DNA of 64,000 nt from Linanthus parryae (GCA_023055425.1 JALGPY010000003.1:56529891-56593890); one strand, 5' to 3'. Numbered from the stretch's first letter, positions 9,007 to 22,087 are shown. Numbers and translations: made by a program. Notes: generated from the sequence alone by a model not told the origin.

Positions 9007-11920
9007 TGCAACAACCCGCGATCCCCGAGCCTCCCGTTCCGGACCGGAAAGCCCAGGAGGGCGATGCTAAAAGAGACGGCGGAACTCAAAAGCAATACAA
9101 TCTCCAACTCGTATATTAACATTAACAATTATATTAAAACTCAGTCTTATACAAGAACCTGATTACTATTACACAGTGTTTAACTAACGATTTCTAGACA
9201 ATATTGATGGAGTCACTCTAAGTGAGTCTCGCACCCAGCCAAACCACAGTCTCCAGCTTCTAGACCTGCGGTGGGAAGGAAAACAAGAACCACAGTTTTC
9301 TAAAAGTCAGCAATAAAATACTGAGTGAGTAACACCCAAGCATGTAAACATGGAAGAGTGATAAATCGATAGTAATTTTAGCAAAACACAGCGGAAGTAA
9401 AAGACGATTGAATAATAAGACATTCTCAAACTTTCAACACATTTCCAAAGATTCCAGCAAACAAATGCTAATCCATAGACAAAGTAAAATTCTGACAGTT
9501 TCTCATTGATCACAGCAATCCGCGTTCCATATTCCGTGTCCAAACCAGGCGTTATCATTTTTAGCCATGAGTGTCACGGGGAGAATCCAACAAATCACAT
9601 CCAACCATCCCATCACAAGCTACCAAGACCTTAAGTGTCGACACCCTCCTAACAAGGTTCTTGCGCCCAGAAGGAGTGAGTACAAGGAGCGGGCCCGGGG
9701 CGAGTCTTCCCGGACTAACCAATATGGGTCGAGTGGACGAAGCCAACAACGACCAAACCAATTTGTAATAATCCAAACAACGTTCCCCGTGTAACTCTTT
9801 CCACTTTATGTTTATATGCATTATTATCTTTGTGTGATTATCTCAATAAAATCGTAATCAAACACGAGTAGAGCATATGCACACAAAACACATTTTGAGA
9901 CAAGTAAAGAAATCATGTCTAGACACGAAAGAAGCTAGCACGCAAGACTTGGCATGTATACTCACCTCGTTCGGCAAATAGCACGTAAGCTCCTAGAAGT
10001 ACACGAAACCTTCGTCTACGAATTCTTCACCTAAAAATTATATTTCCTAAGTCAAAGACAAGTTCAAGTGCCAAGCTATACTTTCTAACAAACTTCATAC
10101 TTGAGTGACGAGATTGACAAGTTCCCCTTTTGCTAGAACGACACATACATATACCCAACAACGATATCCGAACCATACAACTTATCGAATAGCACACTAG
10201 TTTTGAAAAAGACTTCTTGATTTATAATATTTCCAGAAGAGGTTATTTACTTAGGGAATTTTTATTTTGGAGAAACATGTGACATTAGACAAGTATTAAG
10301 TTATGCTTATAAAAATAGGGTGGAAGAAAGTTATTAAGATTTACAGAAAATAGTCGATTTATGTAAAGTAAGGATATTAAATTTATAATAAGACTACTTA
10401 AGGATATTTTACATAAGTTCGGAATGTTTATTAGCTAGTAAATATCCCCTAACAAGTATTTGAACGAAACCAAATTGATAGCTAAGTGACAAACCCCTTA
10501 TTTGTTGAGTTTTAAATAAAAAAAAGCTTGTTTAATTTTTAAATTGATATTTCTGAAAATATTTCGACACCCGGTTTACATTTCTGAAACGAGAACGAAA
10601 AATAATATTTTTAGGAATTATTTTTGACCGAAAACAATACTTTTATTTTCGAGTAAAATGAAATATTTGAGTAAACGACAATTAAATTCCCCAAGTTATA
10701 ATAAAAGACAACATGAAACTCTACCACTCACATAATAATTTTAGTAAGAGACCACCAACACCCCATAACAGTTTTTGAAATGCAAACAAACCCCCCAACT
10801 AACCCAATAATTGTTTCTTGAAATGACACTTTCAACCCCCCAAACATGAATCCCCAATTTGATCAATACAAACTGAAATCAAGCGAGCAACACATGATTT
10901 TGTCTACATAATTCAACTCGCGGCGAAGATTAGAGCATACCGGAACCAAGAATCGCTCAAAACGGTCGAGTTTTGGGTCGGTTCGAAGAGCACTGCGCCG
11001 TCGCCGGAGATGGTGCTCGGCACCGGCGATGTGGGTTGTTCTGGGTCTGGTTGAGCCCTCTGGTGCCTTGGTCGGACCCCTAGGAGTCGACCGGGTGTTT
11101 TCGAACGGAGTGGGTGGCTCCGGATGGTACTGGTGGAGCTTCGCCGGAAAATTCGCCGGAAACAATGGAGTTCCCCGGCGATTGGCGGCGTCCTTTGCAA
11201 CTGTTGCCGCATCTTCTCTCTCTGCTGCTTCCCTTCTTCTTATACTTCCTTTTTGATCGTGAGAGGGAGAGGGTGTGGGAGACACAATCTGAGGCCGAGA
11301 GAAGGAAGGCTCCCGTGGTGATTTCTGCCGGAAAAGTGGCGGTCTTGGTGGCGGTTTCAGCTGCTGGCAGCAGCTGCTGCTGCTGCTCTGTTCCAGACGC
11401 CAGAGAGGTGGAGAGACGAGACAGAGAAGGAGGGAGAGAGCTGGTGAAGGTGGCGGTGGTGGGTTGTTCTGATGAGAAGGAGGTGGTGATGGTGAGAGTG
11501 ACTTGCTGTGGAAGGAGAGGAGGAAAGGGAATTAACTTAATACCAAGTGAGGGTGTATGAAGGTATGTGCTCTCATGTGCACAAAGGTGGAAGAAAGTGA
11601 TGGTGAAATGACCATGGCGGTGGGAGGAAGAAAAGATTCTTCAAGAAGATGGGTGAAAGGTTAGCGTGCTTTAGGAGCACCAGAAAATGATGAGATTGGG
11701 TGCGACGGGTGTAAAACAAGTCGCGGTGGTCGCACACGCGCTTTCTAGTAAAATATAAAGCAGCACTACGACTATTATTTCTAATACTTTCCGAGAATTA
11801 TCACCCGGATTTCTTTAACTATAAAACATGATAATTCGCCCCAACACTATTTTGCAAATAAAATCATATTACACTTCTTAATTTACCACTTTACCCCTGA
11901 CAAATATACGGGGTATTACA
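9007..11920 (-). mobile_element. Solo LTR of a Ty3/gypsy element, with target duplications
   Basis: On the minus strand it begins TGTAATACCCCG at 11920 and ends GGGTTGTTGCA at 9007, with TG...CA ends, length 2914 bp. It is flanked by the direct repeat CTCTC (9002-9006 and 11921-11925). Removing it and one CTCTC restores continuous unit A LTR sequence matching copy 1. The long length and TGTAATACCCCG start resemble LTRs of plant chromoviruses such as Tekay, but I cannot confirm the family. No gag, pol, PBS or PPT lies inside, so it is a solo LTR left by LTR-LTR recombination. The ORFs inside (for example 10863-11285) have no recognisable domain and are taken as chance. Confidence 0.75.
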
Positions 11921-12047
11921 CTCTCTCTCAGATAGTTACCATTGCTTACTCTCTCACTACTCACGCCCTTCATCTCTATGTGTTCTAACTCTCATCCCCT
12001 ACTTGAGGTGTACACTTGGATCTCTCTCAAGGATTTCCTTGTGTACA
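11921..12047 (+). mobile_element. LTR of unit A retroelement, copy 2, right part
   Basis: Continues the LTR after the solo-LTR insertion. It aligns with about 785-905 of copy 1 through shared words (CTCTCTCAGATAG-like start, TTACTCTCTC, TGTGTTCT, CCCCTACTTG, GGATTTCCTTGTGTACA). At about 12047 it gives way to the 2.85-kb tandem repeat, so the LTR end proper is not present. Confidence 0.6.
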
Positions 12048-12236
12048 ATGCCCAAACACCAATAGGTAGTGCGCAGAGATACACTTTATTGAGTGTGTCA
12101 ATTGACAAACCCCAAGTTTAACAAAAACGCATAAAATTTGTATTTGTTCTTTTCAGTTCAATTAATCAGATATGAGCCTCTCGGCTTACACAATACTAAT
12201 TTTTTTAAAGGGAGGGTTTCACTACATCATCATCGT

Positions 12237-12238
12237 TG

Positions 12239-12328
<90 letters not shown>
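12237..12328. repeat. (ATT)n microsatellite, unit 1
   Basis: About 30 near-perfect ATT repeats preceding TCAACTGGACTCTTGC. They generate spurious poly-Ile, poly-Tyr and poly-Asn reading frames. Confidence 0.95.
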
Positions 12329-12329
<1 letters not shown>

Positions 12330-12879
12330 ACTGGACTCTTGCTATTCCTTAGTGTTTCCTATCAATTTCTTAGATCAAGAAAACAAGAAATAATGCTACA
12401 ATTTAGTTCCTTTTATATTTGTCTAGAACTGAACAAAGAATCCAATTTTGCTATAGAGTAAATGATGTGGCCTTTCTCTAACCATACATCACAGAACACA
12501 TATTAAAGAAAAAGAATGAGCGGCAGACAAAAGAAGTGGATTTCCTGGATATCCTGACATGTCATGTGATGTATTGATTAGTATACCATGTCAAATTTGC
12601 TCTTGGAGCAAACAATAATTACCCTCTCAATTGGCCACCAAAAGCTAATATAAAGCTAATTTGTTGTTCTTTTATATCCTTTTTCAACGATGTTTATCTT
12701 GACGGGTTTCGTATCAGGAAGCCAGGAAGCAGCCTTTCTTGGTCTTCTTATTCTCATGAGAGTACCCCTGCAACAAAAGAGTCCTCTCTGGTCTCTAGCT
12801 TTGCTCGAGTCAAATAGTTTTTGAGTAGGAGCATTCGTCCTGTTTCAACCCACGCTTGTTGATTATTTAGTAGACAATG

Positions 12880-13183
12880 TTAGGACGGCGGAGGCGAAAT
12901 CAGCTCTTCTTGTATAGAATCTAGACTTGTTGCTTGTTCTGAAACCCACCTAGGATCCCGGCTTCTTAGTACTTTATAATAGAGTGGTGGATCCAGTGGA
13001 ACTTCTGGCACCAAACACACTCAATTATTGATTTTGCCTCCCACATCGAGCAATTGGCGAAACTATGAAAAAGAGACTGAGTACATAAATAAAAATTATT
13101 GTGCATTGGACAACATACTTACCTGGACGGGGTCAATCAATGGGTATCCAAGAAAATCCATGGCCTAGGGTGGTGAACTCCAT
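12880..13183 (-). pseudogene. Two-exon coding remnant, tandem unit 1
   Basis: On the minus strand an ATG at 13183 opens an exon meant to read [19 protein letters not shown], ending at 13123 in a good donor (CCAG/GTAAGT). A 118-nt AT-rich intron follows, with acceptor GGTGCCAG at 13005. Exon 2 starts EVPLDPPLYYKVLRSRDPRW and stops at 12880-12882 (PPPS then TAA). This copy has a 4-base duplication (ATTG) in exon 1 that shifts the frame. The same pair recurs in the other units. The protein is not recognised. Confidence 0.45.
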
Positions 13184-14059
13184 TGCACATAGGAGTAGTA
13201 CCGGTCTAAGACGTGGAGTCTATGTCATAATTTGTGGCTGAGTAGGCCTGCGTCCGCGCGGCCCCTACCAAGTTATTAGTTCAGAATTATAATTTAATTT
13301 TTGGCAGGCCTTTTTTTTTCTGAGAATTTGTAGTTAACAGCCATGTTAGTTTCATAAAATACGGTTTGGCTGGCTATAGAAAAATTTCTACACAGTCGGG
13401 CTGGCTTCTTAAAAGAAATGTTTCAGTAGGCTATGTACTTGGTGTAGTGCAAGGGGATTCCAGCTAACACCATTACATGAAACTAAAGCATTAATTGTCA
13501 CTCTAATACACTATGAAACATTAACAAATTTGGTTTCTGGATGGGCTACAAATATTGTATCTTTGTGAAGACAACTACAACTTCATCTTGTCCAAATTGA
13601 AGCTCAAGCCCAACAACATATATATGAAGCTGTCTTCTCGGTCACTGCTGTCCAAAGCTCAATGGGGTTGTCTCTTTGTATGATTCAAAAAGAGTTGGTC
13701 GGTTGGAATCGGTTAAAAAAACAATATCATCCGACGATTCAAGTGAAATCTGGCCTGCCCGGCGAGCATCTAATGATTTTTGATGCTTTCAATGTTACTA
13801 AAATGTCACGAACAAACACAACCAAATAATTTCATCATATCCAGTGTTAGTTGAAGCTTTCAGTCTGCAAATTGCCGTACTATACTGGTGATTATAACAA
13901 AAGTCCGTAATTGAAGTTTATTTTGTTTTCAGTTAGACAAATGTTTTTATTTACATACGTAGTGTAATAAAAAGGATTAGTTACCCAAAGAGGGTAACAG
14001 CATTATTACTGTTGGGGCTGTTGGGGCATTGTCGCAATCTGTGTCTAGTAGTCGAGTTT

Positions 14060-14902
14060 AATGCCCAAACACCAATAGATGATGCGTTGACTCAATCATC
14101 ACTGATAGACTATGAGAGATACTTTGAGTGTGACAAGTCACATATCCTAAGTTTAACATTAACGCATCAAATAAGTACGGTTCGAGCAAAGCGGGACTTT
14201 GTTATGAACGTAATTTAAAATAAGGATACAATCGATTGAGTTAGATTCGATTTAAAAGGCCTAAAGAAGAAAATTATCCAGCAACGACGAGGAAACTACA
14301 TACATGACTGGGCAAGAAAGGAATTATGGGAGGTGAAAAGGCTTAAAGCTTCCCTATGGGAAAAGTTGACTGCAGGCCCTAATACACTAGAAAAATTAAC
14401 AAATTTGGTTTCTTGAGGGGCAAAAATTAAGCACGCCATAACCAACTTTGGTATCTTTGTGAAGACAACTATACCTTCATCTTGTCCAAATTGAAGCTCA
14501 AGCCCAGCAACATATATATGAAGCTGTCTTCTCGGTAACTGCTGCCCAAAGCTTAATGCGAAGAGTTGGTTGGTTGGAATCGGTTAAAAAACAACATCGT
14601 CAGATGATTCAGGTGAAACTGGCCTGCGCGGGCAAGCATCTAAGTGATATTTTGATGCTCACAAGGTTACTACAATATCACGAACAAGCACAACTAAATA
14701 GTTTAATCATATCCAGTCTAAGTTGACGTTTTCAGTCTGTAATTTGTCCTACCATACCAGTGATTATACAAAAAATTGATTTATTTTCAGATAGACACAT
14801 ATTTTTTATGCTGTGTATAAAAAGGATTAGTTACCCAAAGCGGGTAACACCAACATTACTGTTGGGGCATTGTCACAATCTGTCTAGAGGAATCGTGTGT
14901 TT
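14060..14902. repeat. Short half of tandem unit 1
   Basis: About 843 bp, a diverged copy of the terminal part of the long half without the microsatellite and exon remnant. It includes the GCGTTGACTCAATCATCACT start and the GGTTCGAGCA and GATTTAAAAGGCCTAAAG words that mark all short halves. No gene is supported. Confidence 0.75.
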
Positions 14903-15124
14903 AATGCCCAAACACCAATAGGTGGTGTTGCGTTAACTTATTCGACACTGATACACTACCATACACACTTTTTTGAGTGTGTCAATTGACAAACCCTAAG
15001 TTTAACAAAAACGCATCAAATTTGTATTTGTTCTTTTCAGTTCAATAAATCTGGTATATGGGCCTCTTGGCTTACACAATACTATTTTTTTTTTCATGGG
15101 AGGGTTTCACTACAGTAGCTTGTA

Positions 15125-15160
<36 letters not shown>

Positions 15161-15300
15161 TATTATTATACTATTGTATATTATTATTATTATTATTATT
15201 ACTATTGTATATTATTATTAATTTTATTATTATTACTATTATTATTTTTTAATATTATTATTATTATTACTATTACTATTATCATCATTATTTTTATTCA
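15125..15300. repeat. Interrupted (ATT)n microsatellite, unit 2
   Basis: Imperfect ATT/ACT/ATTTT tract at the position homologous to 12237 in unit 1, broken by TATACTATTGTATA interruptions. Confidence 0.9.
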
Positions 15301-15801
15301 ACTTGATTCTTGCTGTTCCTTAGCGTTTCCTATCAATTTCTTAGATCAACAAAACAAAAACAAATGCTACAATTTAGTTCCTTTTATATTTGATGTGGTC
15401 TTGTTCTAACCATACAAAACAGAACACATAATAAAGAAAAAGAATGAGCGGCAGACAAAAGAAAGTGGATTTCCTGGATATCCAGACATGTCATGTGATG
15501 TATTGATTAGAATACCATGTCAAACTTGCTCTTGGAGCAACTAAAAATTACCCTCTCAATTGGCCACCAAAAGCTAATATAAAACTAATTAGTTGTTCTT
15601 TTATATCATTTTTCAACATCTTTATCTTGACGGCTTCCATAAGCCAGGCAGCAGCCTTTCTTGGTCTTCTTATTCTCATGAGAGTACCACTGCAACAAAA
15701 GAGTCCTCTCTGGTTTCTAGCTTTGCTTGAGGCAAATAGTTTTTGAGTCGGAGCATTCGTCCTGTTTCAACCCACGCTTGTTGATTATTTAGTAGAGAAT
15801 G

Positions 15802-16104
15802 TTAGGACGGCGGAGGCGAAATCAGCTATTCTTGTATAGAATCTAGACTTGTTGCTTGTTCTGAAACCCACCTAGGATCCCGGCTTCTTAGTACTTTATA
15901 GTAGAGTGGTGGATCCAGTGGAACTTCTGGCACCAAACACACTCAATTATTGATTTTGCCTCCCACATCGAGCAATTGGCGAAACTATGAAAAAGAGACG
16001 AGTACATAAATAAAAATTATTGTGCATTGGACAACATACTTACCTGGACGGGGTCAATCAATGGGTATCCAAGAAAATCCTTGGCCTAGGGTGGTGAACT
16101 CCAT
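15802..16104 (-). pseudogene. Two-exon coding remnant, tandem unit 2
   Basis: Same structure as at 12880-13183: exon 1 at 16044-16104 with ATG at 16104, donor next to 16044, 117-nt intron, exon 2 from 15926, stop at 15802-15804. It carries the same 4-base frameshift in exon 1 as unit 1, so units 1 and 2 share this defect. Confidence 0.45.
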
Positions 16105-18049
16105 TGCACATAGGAGTAATACCGGTCTAAGACGTGGAGTCTACGTCATAATTTGTGGCTGAGTAGGCCTGCGTCTGCGCAGCCCCTACCAAGTTATTAG
16201 TTTAGAATTTTAATTTAATTTTTGGCATGCCTTTTTTTTTCTGAGAATTTGTAGTTAACAGCCATGTTAGTTTCATAAAATACGGTTTGGATGGCTATAG
16301 ACAAATTTCTACACAGTCGGGCTGGCTTCTTAAAAGAAGTTTTTCAGTAGGCTATGTACTTGGTGCAGTGCAACGGATTCCAGCTAACACCATCACATGA
16401 AACTAAAGCATTAATTGTCACTCTAATACACTTTGAAAAATTAACAAATTTGGTTTCTGGATGGGCTACAAATATTGTATCTTTGTGAAGACAACTACAG
16501 CTTCATCTTGTCCAAATTGAAGCTCAAGCCCAACAACATATATATGAAGCTGTCTTCTCGGTCACTGCTGTCCAAAGCTCAATGGGGTTGTCTCTTTGTG
16601 TGATTCGGAAAGAGTTGGTCGGTTGGAATCGGTTAAAAAACAATATCATCCGATGATTCAAGTGAAATCTGGCCTTCCCGGCGAGCATCTAATGATTTTT
16701 GATGCTCTCAATGTTACTACAATGTCACGAACAAACACAACCAAATAATTTCATCATATCCAGTGTTAGTTGAAGCTTTCAGTCTGCAAGTTGCCGTACC
16801 ATACTGGTGATTATAACAAAAGTCCGTAATTGAAGTTTATTTTGTTTTCAGTTAGACAAATGTTTTTATTTACATACGCAGTGTATAAAAAAGGATTAGT
16901 TACCCAATGAGGGTGACAGCATCATTACTATTGGGGCATTGTCGCAATCTGTGTCTAGTAGTCGAGTTTAATGCCCAAACACCAATAGATGTTGCGTTGA
17001 CTCAGTCATCACTGATAGACTATGAGGGATACACTTTGAGTGTCACAAGTCACATATCCTAAGTTTAACATTAACGCATCAAATAAGTACGGTTCGAGCA
17101 ATGCGGGACTTTGTTATGAACGTAATTTAAAATAAGGATATAATCGATTGATTTAGATTCGATTTAAAAGGCCTAAAGAAGAAAATTATCCAGCAATGAC
17201 TAAGAAACTACATACATGACTGGGCAAGAAAGGAATTATGGGAGGTGAAAAGGCTTGAAGCTTCCCTATGGAGAAAAGTTGACTGCAAGCCCTAATACAC
17301 TAGAAAAATTAACAAGTTTGGTTTCTTGAGGGGCAAAATTTGAGCACGCCATAACCAACTTTGGTATCTTCACCTTCATCTTGTCCAAATTGAAGCTCAA
17401 GCCCAGCAACATATATATGAAGTTGTCTTCTCGGTAACTGATGCCCAAAGCTTAATGGGAAGAGTTGGTTGGTTGGTTGGAAGCGGTTAAAAAACAATAT
17501 CCTCAGATGATTCAAGTGAAACTGGCCTGCGCGGGCAAGCATATCTAGTGATATTTTGATGCTCACAAGGTTACAACAATATCACAAACAAACCCAACTA
17601 AATAGTTTAATCATATCCAGTCTAAGTTGACGTTTTCAGTCTGTAATTTGTCCTAACATACTAGTGATTATATAAAACATTGATTTATTTTCAGATAGAC
17701 ACAAATGTTTTATGCGGTGTATAAAAAGAATTAGTTACGCAAAGAGGGTAACACCAACACTACTGTTGGGGCATTGTTACAATCTGTCTAGAGGATTCGT
17801 GTGTTTAATGCCCAAACACCAATAGGTGGTGCGGCGTTAACTTTGGTGCTACGTTAACTTATTCGACAGTGATACACTACCAGAGATACACTTTTTTGAG
17901 TGTGTCAATTGACAAACCCTAAGTTTAACAAAAACGTATCAAATTTGTATTTGTTCTTTTCAGTTCAATAAATTTGGTATATGAGCCTCTTGGCTTACAC
18001 AATACTAAATTATTTTTTTCAAGGGAGGGTTTCACTACAGTAGCTTGTA

Positions 18050-18092
18050 TATTGTTATTATTACTATTATTATTATCATCATCATTTTTATT
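18050..18092. repeat. Short (ATT)n tract, unit 3
   Basis: Only about 40 bp of ATT-type repeat at the homologous position, ending in ATCATCATCATTTTT, much shorter than in units 1, 4 and 5. Confidence 0.85.
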
Positions 18093-18604
18093 CAACTTGA
18101 CTCCTGCTGTTCCTTAGCGTTTCCTATCAATTTCTTAGATCAACAAAACAAAAACAAATTCTACAATTTAGTTCCTTTTATATTTGATGTGGCCTTGCTC
18201 TAACCATACAACACATAACACATAATAAAGAAAAAGAATGAGCGGCAGGCAAAAGGAAGTGGATTTCCAGGATATCCTGACATGTCCTGTGATGTATTGC
18301 TTAGAATACAATGTCAAACTTGCTCTTGGAGCAAACAAAAATTACCCTCTTAATTTTCCACCAAAAGCTAATATAAAGCTAATTACTTGTTCTTTTATAT
18401 CCTTTTTCAACATCTTTATCTTGACGGGTTTCATATCTGGAAGCCAGGCAGCAACCTTTCTTGGTCTTCTTATTATCATGAGAGTACCCTTGCAACAAAA
18501 GAGTCCTCTCTGGTCTCTAGCTTTGCTTGAGGCAAATAGTTTTTGAGTCGGAGCATTCGTCCTGTTTCAACCTTCAACCCACGCAGATTATTTAGTAGAG
18601 AATG

Positions 18605-18903
18605 TTAGGACGGCGGAGGCGAAATCAGCTCTTCTTGTATAGAATCTAGACTTGTTGCTTGTTCTGAAACCCACCTAGGATCCCAGCTTCTCAGTACTTT
18701 AGAATAGAGTGATGGATCCAGTGGAACTTCTGGCACCAAACACACTCAATTATTGATTTTGCCTCCCACATCGAGCAATTGGCGAGACTATGAAAAAGAG
18801 ACGAGTACATAAATAAAAAGCATTGTGCATTGGACAACATACTTACCTGGACGGGGTCAATGGGTATCCAAGAAAACCCATGGCCTAGGGTGGTGAACTC
18901 TAT
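18605..18903 (-). pseudogene. Two-exon coding remnant, tandem unit 3
   Basis: Exon 1 (18847-18903) lacks the 4-base insertion, so the [11 protein letters not shown] frame is continuous into exon 2 (from 18729), but the initiator ATG is ATA here. Exon 2 stops at 18605-18607. It therefore preserves what looks like the ancestral frame minus its start. Confidence 0.45.
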
Positions 18904-20807
18904 TGTACATAGGAGTGGTACCGGTCTAAGACGTGGAGTCTACGTCATAATTTGTGGCTGAGGGGTCTGCGTCCGCGCGGCCCCTACCAAGTTATTAGTT
19001 CAGAATTATAATTTAATTTTTGGCGTGTCTTTTTTTCCTGAGAATTTGTAATTAACAGCCATGTTAGTTTCATAAAATACGGTTTGGCTGGCTATAGACA
19101 AATTTCTACACAGTCGGGCTGGCTTCTTAAAAGAAGTGTTTCAGTAGGCAATGTACTTGGTGCAGTGCAACGGGATTCCAGCTAACAACACCATTACATG
19201 AAACTAAAGCGTTAATTTTCACTCTAGTACACTATTTGGTTTCTGGATGGGCAACAATTTTTTTATCTTTGTGAAGACAACTACAGCTTCATCTTGTCCA
19301 AATTGAAGCTCAAGCCCAACAACATATATATGAAGCTGTCTTCTCGGTCACTGCTGTTCAAAGCTCAATGGGGTTGTCTCTTTGTGTGATTCAAAAAGAG
19401 TTGGTTGGTTGGAATCGGTTAAAAAACAATATCATCCGATGATTCAAGTGAAATCTGGCCTGCCCGGCGAGCATCTAATGATATTTTGATGCTCTCAATG
19501 TTACTACAGTGTCACGAACAAACACAACCAAATAATTTCATCATATCCAGTCTTAGTTGAAGCTTTATGTCTGCAAATTGTCGTACTATACTGGTGATTA
19601 TAACAAAAGTCCGTAATTGAATTTCATTTTGTTTCAGTTAGTCAAATGTTCTAATTTACATACGCAGTGTATAAAAAAGGATTAGTTACCCAAAGAGGGT
19701 AACATCATCATTACTGTTGGGGCATTGTCGCAATCTGTGTCTAGTAGTCGAGTTTAATGCCAAAACACCAATAAATGGTGTGTTGACTCAGTCATCACTG
19801 ATAGACTATGAGAGATACACTTTGAGTGTGACAAGTCACATATCCTAAGTTTAACATTAACGCATCAAATAAGTACGGTTCGAGTAATGCGGGACTTTGT
19901 TATGAACGTAATTTAAAATAAGGATATAATCGATTGATTTAGATTCGATTTAAAAGGCCTAAAGAAGAAAATTATCCAGCAATGACGAGGAAACTACATA
20001 CATGACTGGGCAAGAAAGGAATTATGTGAAAAGGCTTGAAGCTTCCCTATGGAGAAAAGTTGACTGCAAGCCCTAATACACTAGAAAAATTAACAAATTT
20101 GGTTTCTTGAGGAGCAAAAATTGAGCACGCCATAACCAACTTTGGTATCTTTGTGAAGACAACTACACCTTCCTCTTGTCCAAATTGAAGCTCAAGCCCA
20201 GCAACATATATATGAAGCTGTCTTCTCGGTAACTGCTGCCCAAAGCTTAATGGGAAGAGTTGGTTGGTTGGAATCGGTTAAAAAACAACATCGTCAGATG
20301 ATTCAGGTGAAACTGGCCTGCGCGGGCAAGCATCTAAGTGATCTTTTGATGCTCACAAGGTTACTACAATATCACTAACAAGCACAACTAAATAGTTTAA
20401 TCATATCCAGTCTAAGTTGACGTTTTCAGTCTGTTATTTGTCCTACCATAACAGTGATTATACAAAAAATTGATTTATTTTCAGATAGACACAAATGTTT
20501 TATGCGGTGTATAAAAAGGATTAGATACCCAAGGAGGGTAACACTAACATTACTGTTGGGGCATTGTCACAATCTGTCTAGAGGATTCGTGTGTTTAAAT
20601 GCCCAAACACCAATAGGTGGTGCTGCGTTAACTTATTCGACAGTGATACACTACCAGAGAAACACGTTTTTGAATGTGTCAATTGACAAACCCTAAGTTT
20701 AACAAAACCGCATCATATTTGTATTTGTTCTTTTCAGTTCAATAAATCTTGTATATGAGCCTCTTGGCTTACACAATACTAAATTATTTTTTTTCAAGGG
20801 AGCTTGT

Positions 20808-20808
20808 A

Positions 20809-20898
<90 letters not shown>

Positions 20899-20900
20899 CC
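20808..20900. repeat. (ATT)n microsatellite, unit 4
   Basis: About 30 uninterrupted ATT repeats, ending in ATCCTCATCATTTTT. It follows AAGGGAGCTTGTATATT, lacking the GGGTTTCACTACAGTA present in other units. Confidence 0.95.
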
Positions 20901-21296
20901 TCATCATTTTTATTCAACTTGACTCTTGCTGTTCCTTAGCGTTTCCTATCAATTTCTTAGATCAAAAAACCAAAAACAAATTCTACAATTTAGTTCCTTT
21001 TATATTTGATGTGGCCTTGCTCTAACCATACAACACAGAACACACAATAAAGAAAAAGAATGAGCGGCAGACAAAAGAAAGTGGATTTCCTGGATATCCT
21101 GACATGTCAAGTGATGTATTGATCAGATACTATGTCAAACTTGCTCTTGGAGCAAACAATAATTACCCTCTCAATTGGCCACCAAAAGCTAATATAAAGC
21201 TAATTAGTTGTTCTTTTATATCCTTTTTCAACATCTTTATCTTGACGGGTTTCATATCTTGAAGCCAGGCAGCAGCCTTTCTTGGTCTTCTTATTC

Positions 21297-21710
21297 TCAT
21301 GAGAGTACCCCTGCAACAAAAGAGTCATCTCTGGTCTCTCGCTTTGCTGGAGGCAAATAGTTTTTAAGTCGGAGCATTCGTCCTGTTTCAACCCACGCTT
21401 GTTGATTATTTAGTAGAGAATGTTGTGACGGCGGAGGCGAAATCAGCTCTTCTTGTATAGAATCTAGACTTGTTGCTTGTTCTGAATTCCACCTAGGATC
21501 CCGACTTCTTAGTACTTTATAATAGAGTGGGGGATCCAGTGGAACTTCTGGCACCAAACACACTCAATTATTGCTTTTGCCTCTCACATCGAGCAATTGG
21601 CGACACTATGAAAAAGAGACCGAGTACATAAATAAAAAGTATTGTGCATTGGACAACATACTTACCTGGACGGGGTCAATGGGTATCCAAGAAAACCCAT
21701 GGCCTAGGGT
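21297..21710 (-). pseudogene. Two-exon coding remnant, tandem unit 4
   Basis: Exon 1 is present only in part (about 21666-21710, reading [13 protein letters not shown]) because sequence upstream of it is deleted in this unit. Exon 2 (21547 down to 21297) is the longest of the set: the stop found in units 1-3 and 5 is a sense codon here (TCACAA for TCCTAA), so it stays open through SLLNNQQAWVETGRM to VAGVLS. About 83 codons of exon 2 are open. No family is recognised. Confidence 0.45.
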
Positions 21711-22087
21711 GATGTTTAATTTTTGGCGTGCCTTTTTTTCTATGAATTTGTAGTTAACAGCCGTGTTAGTTTCCCAAAATACGGTTTGGCTGGCTATAGA
21801 CAAATTACACAGTCGGGCTGGCTTCTTAAAGAATTCTTTCAGTAGACTATGTACTTGGTGCAGTGCAACGGGATTTCAGCTAACACCATTACATGAAACT
21901 AAAGCATTAATTGTCACTCTAATACACTTAGAAAAATTAACAAATTTGGTTTCTGGATGGCAACAAATTTTGTATCTTTGTGAAGACAACTATAGTACAT
22001 CTTGTCCAAATTGAAGCTCAAGCCCAACAAAATATATATGAAGCTGTCTTCTCGGTCACTGCTGTCCAAAGCTCAATGGGGTTGTCT

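Larger units (their letters stand above)
12048..22085. repeat. Tandem array of ~2.85-kb two-part units (about 3.5 copies)
   Basis: The phrase ATGCCCAAACACCAATA recurs at about 12048, 14060, 14903, 16971, 17808, 19757 (one change) and 20598. Alternate occurrences start a long half (~1.95-2.07 kb) and a short half (~0.84 kb), giving units of about 2855, 2905 and 2790 bp. The halves are diverged copies of each other: both share TATCTTTGTGAAGACAACTA, CATCTTGTCCAAATTGAAGC, ACATATATATGAAG, GGAATCGGTTAAAAAACAA and the AAGTTTAACA boundary region. The long half adds an (ATT)n tract and a two-exon coding remnant. The fourth unit is cut at 22085 by the LINE. Another copy lies at 37792-40451. I do not recognise the family; no TIR, LTR or PBS was found. 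Confidence 0.85.

Noticed and set aside
9561..9821. Possible separate element ending GGCGTTATCA at about 9558, like the Athila LTR end at 6811
   Set aside because: Only about ten bases match, no partner end or PBS is near, and the flanks belong to the continuous solo LTR.
10863..11560. Overlapping ORFs on both strands in the GC-richer middle of the solo LTR
   Set aside because: They overlap each other on opposite strands, show no domain, and lie entirely within an LTR.
12138..12461. Long frames of repeated Ile, Tyr, Leu or Asn over ATT tracts (also at 15058, 20699, 20804, 37591 and 37897)
   Set aside because: They are produced by microsatellite repeats in all frames and have no other coding character.
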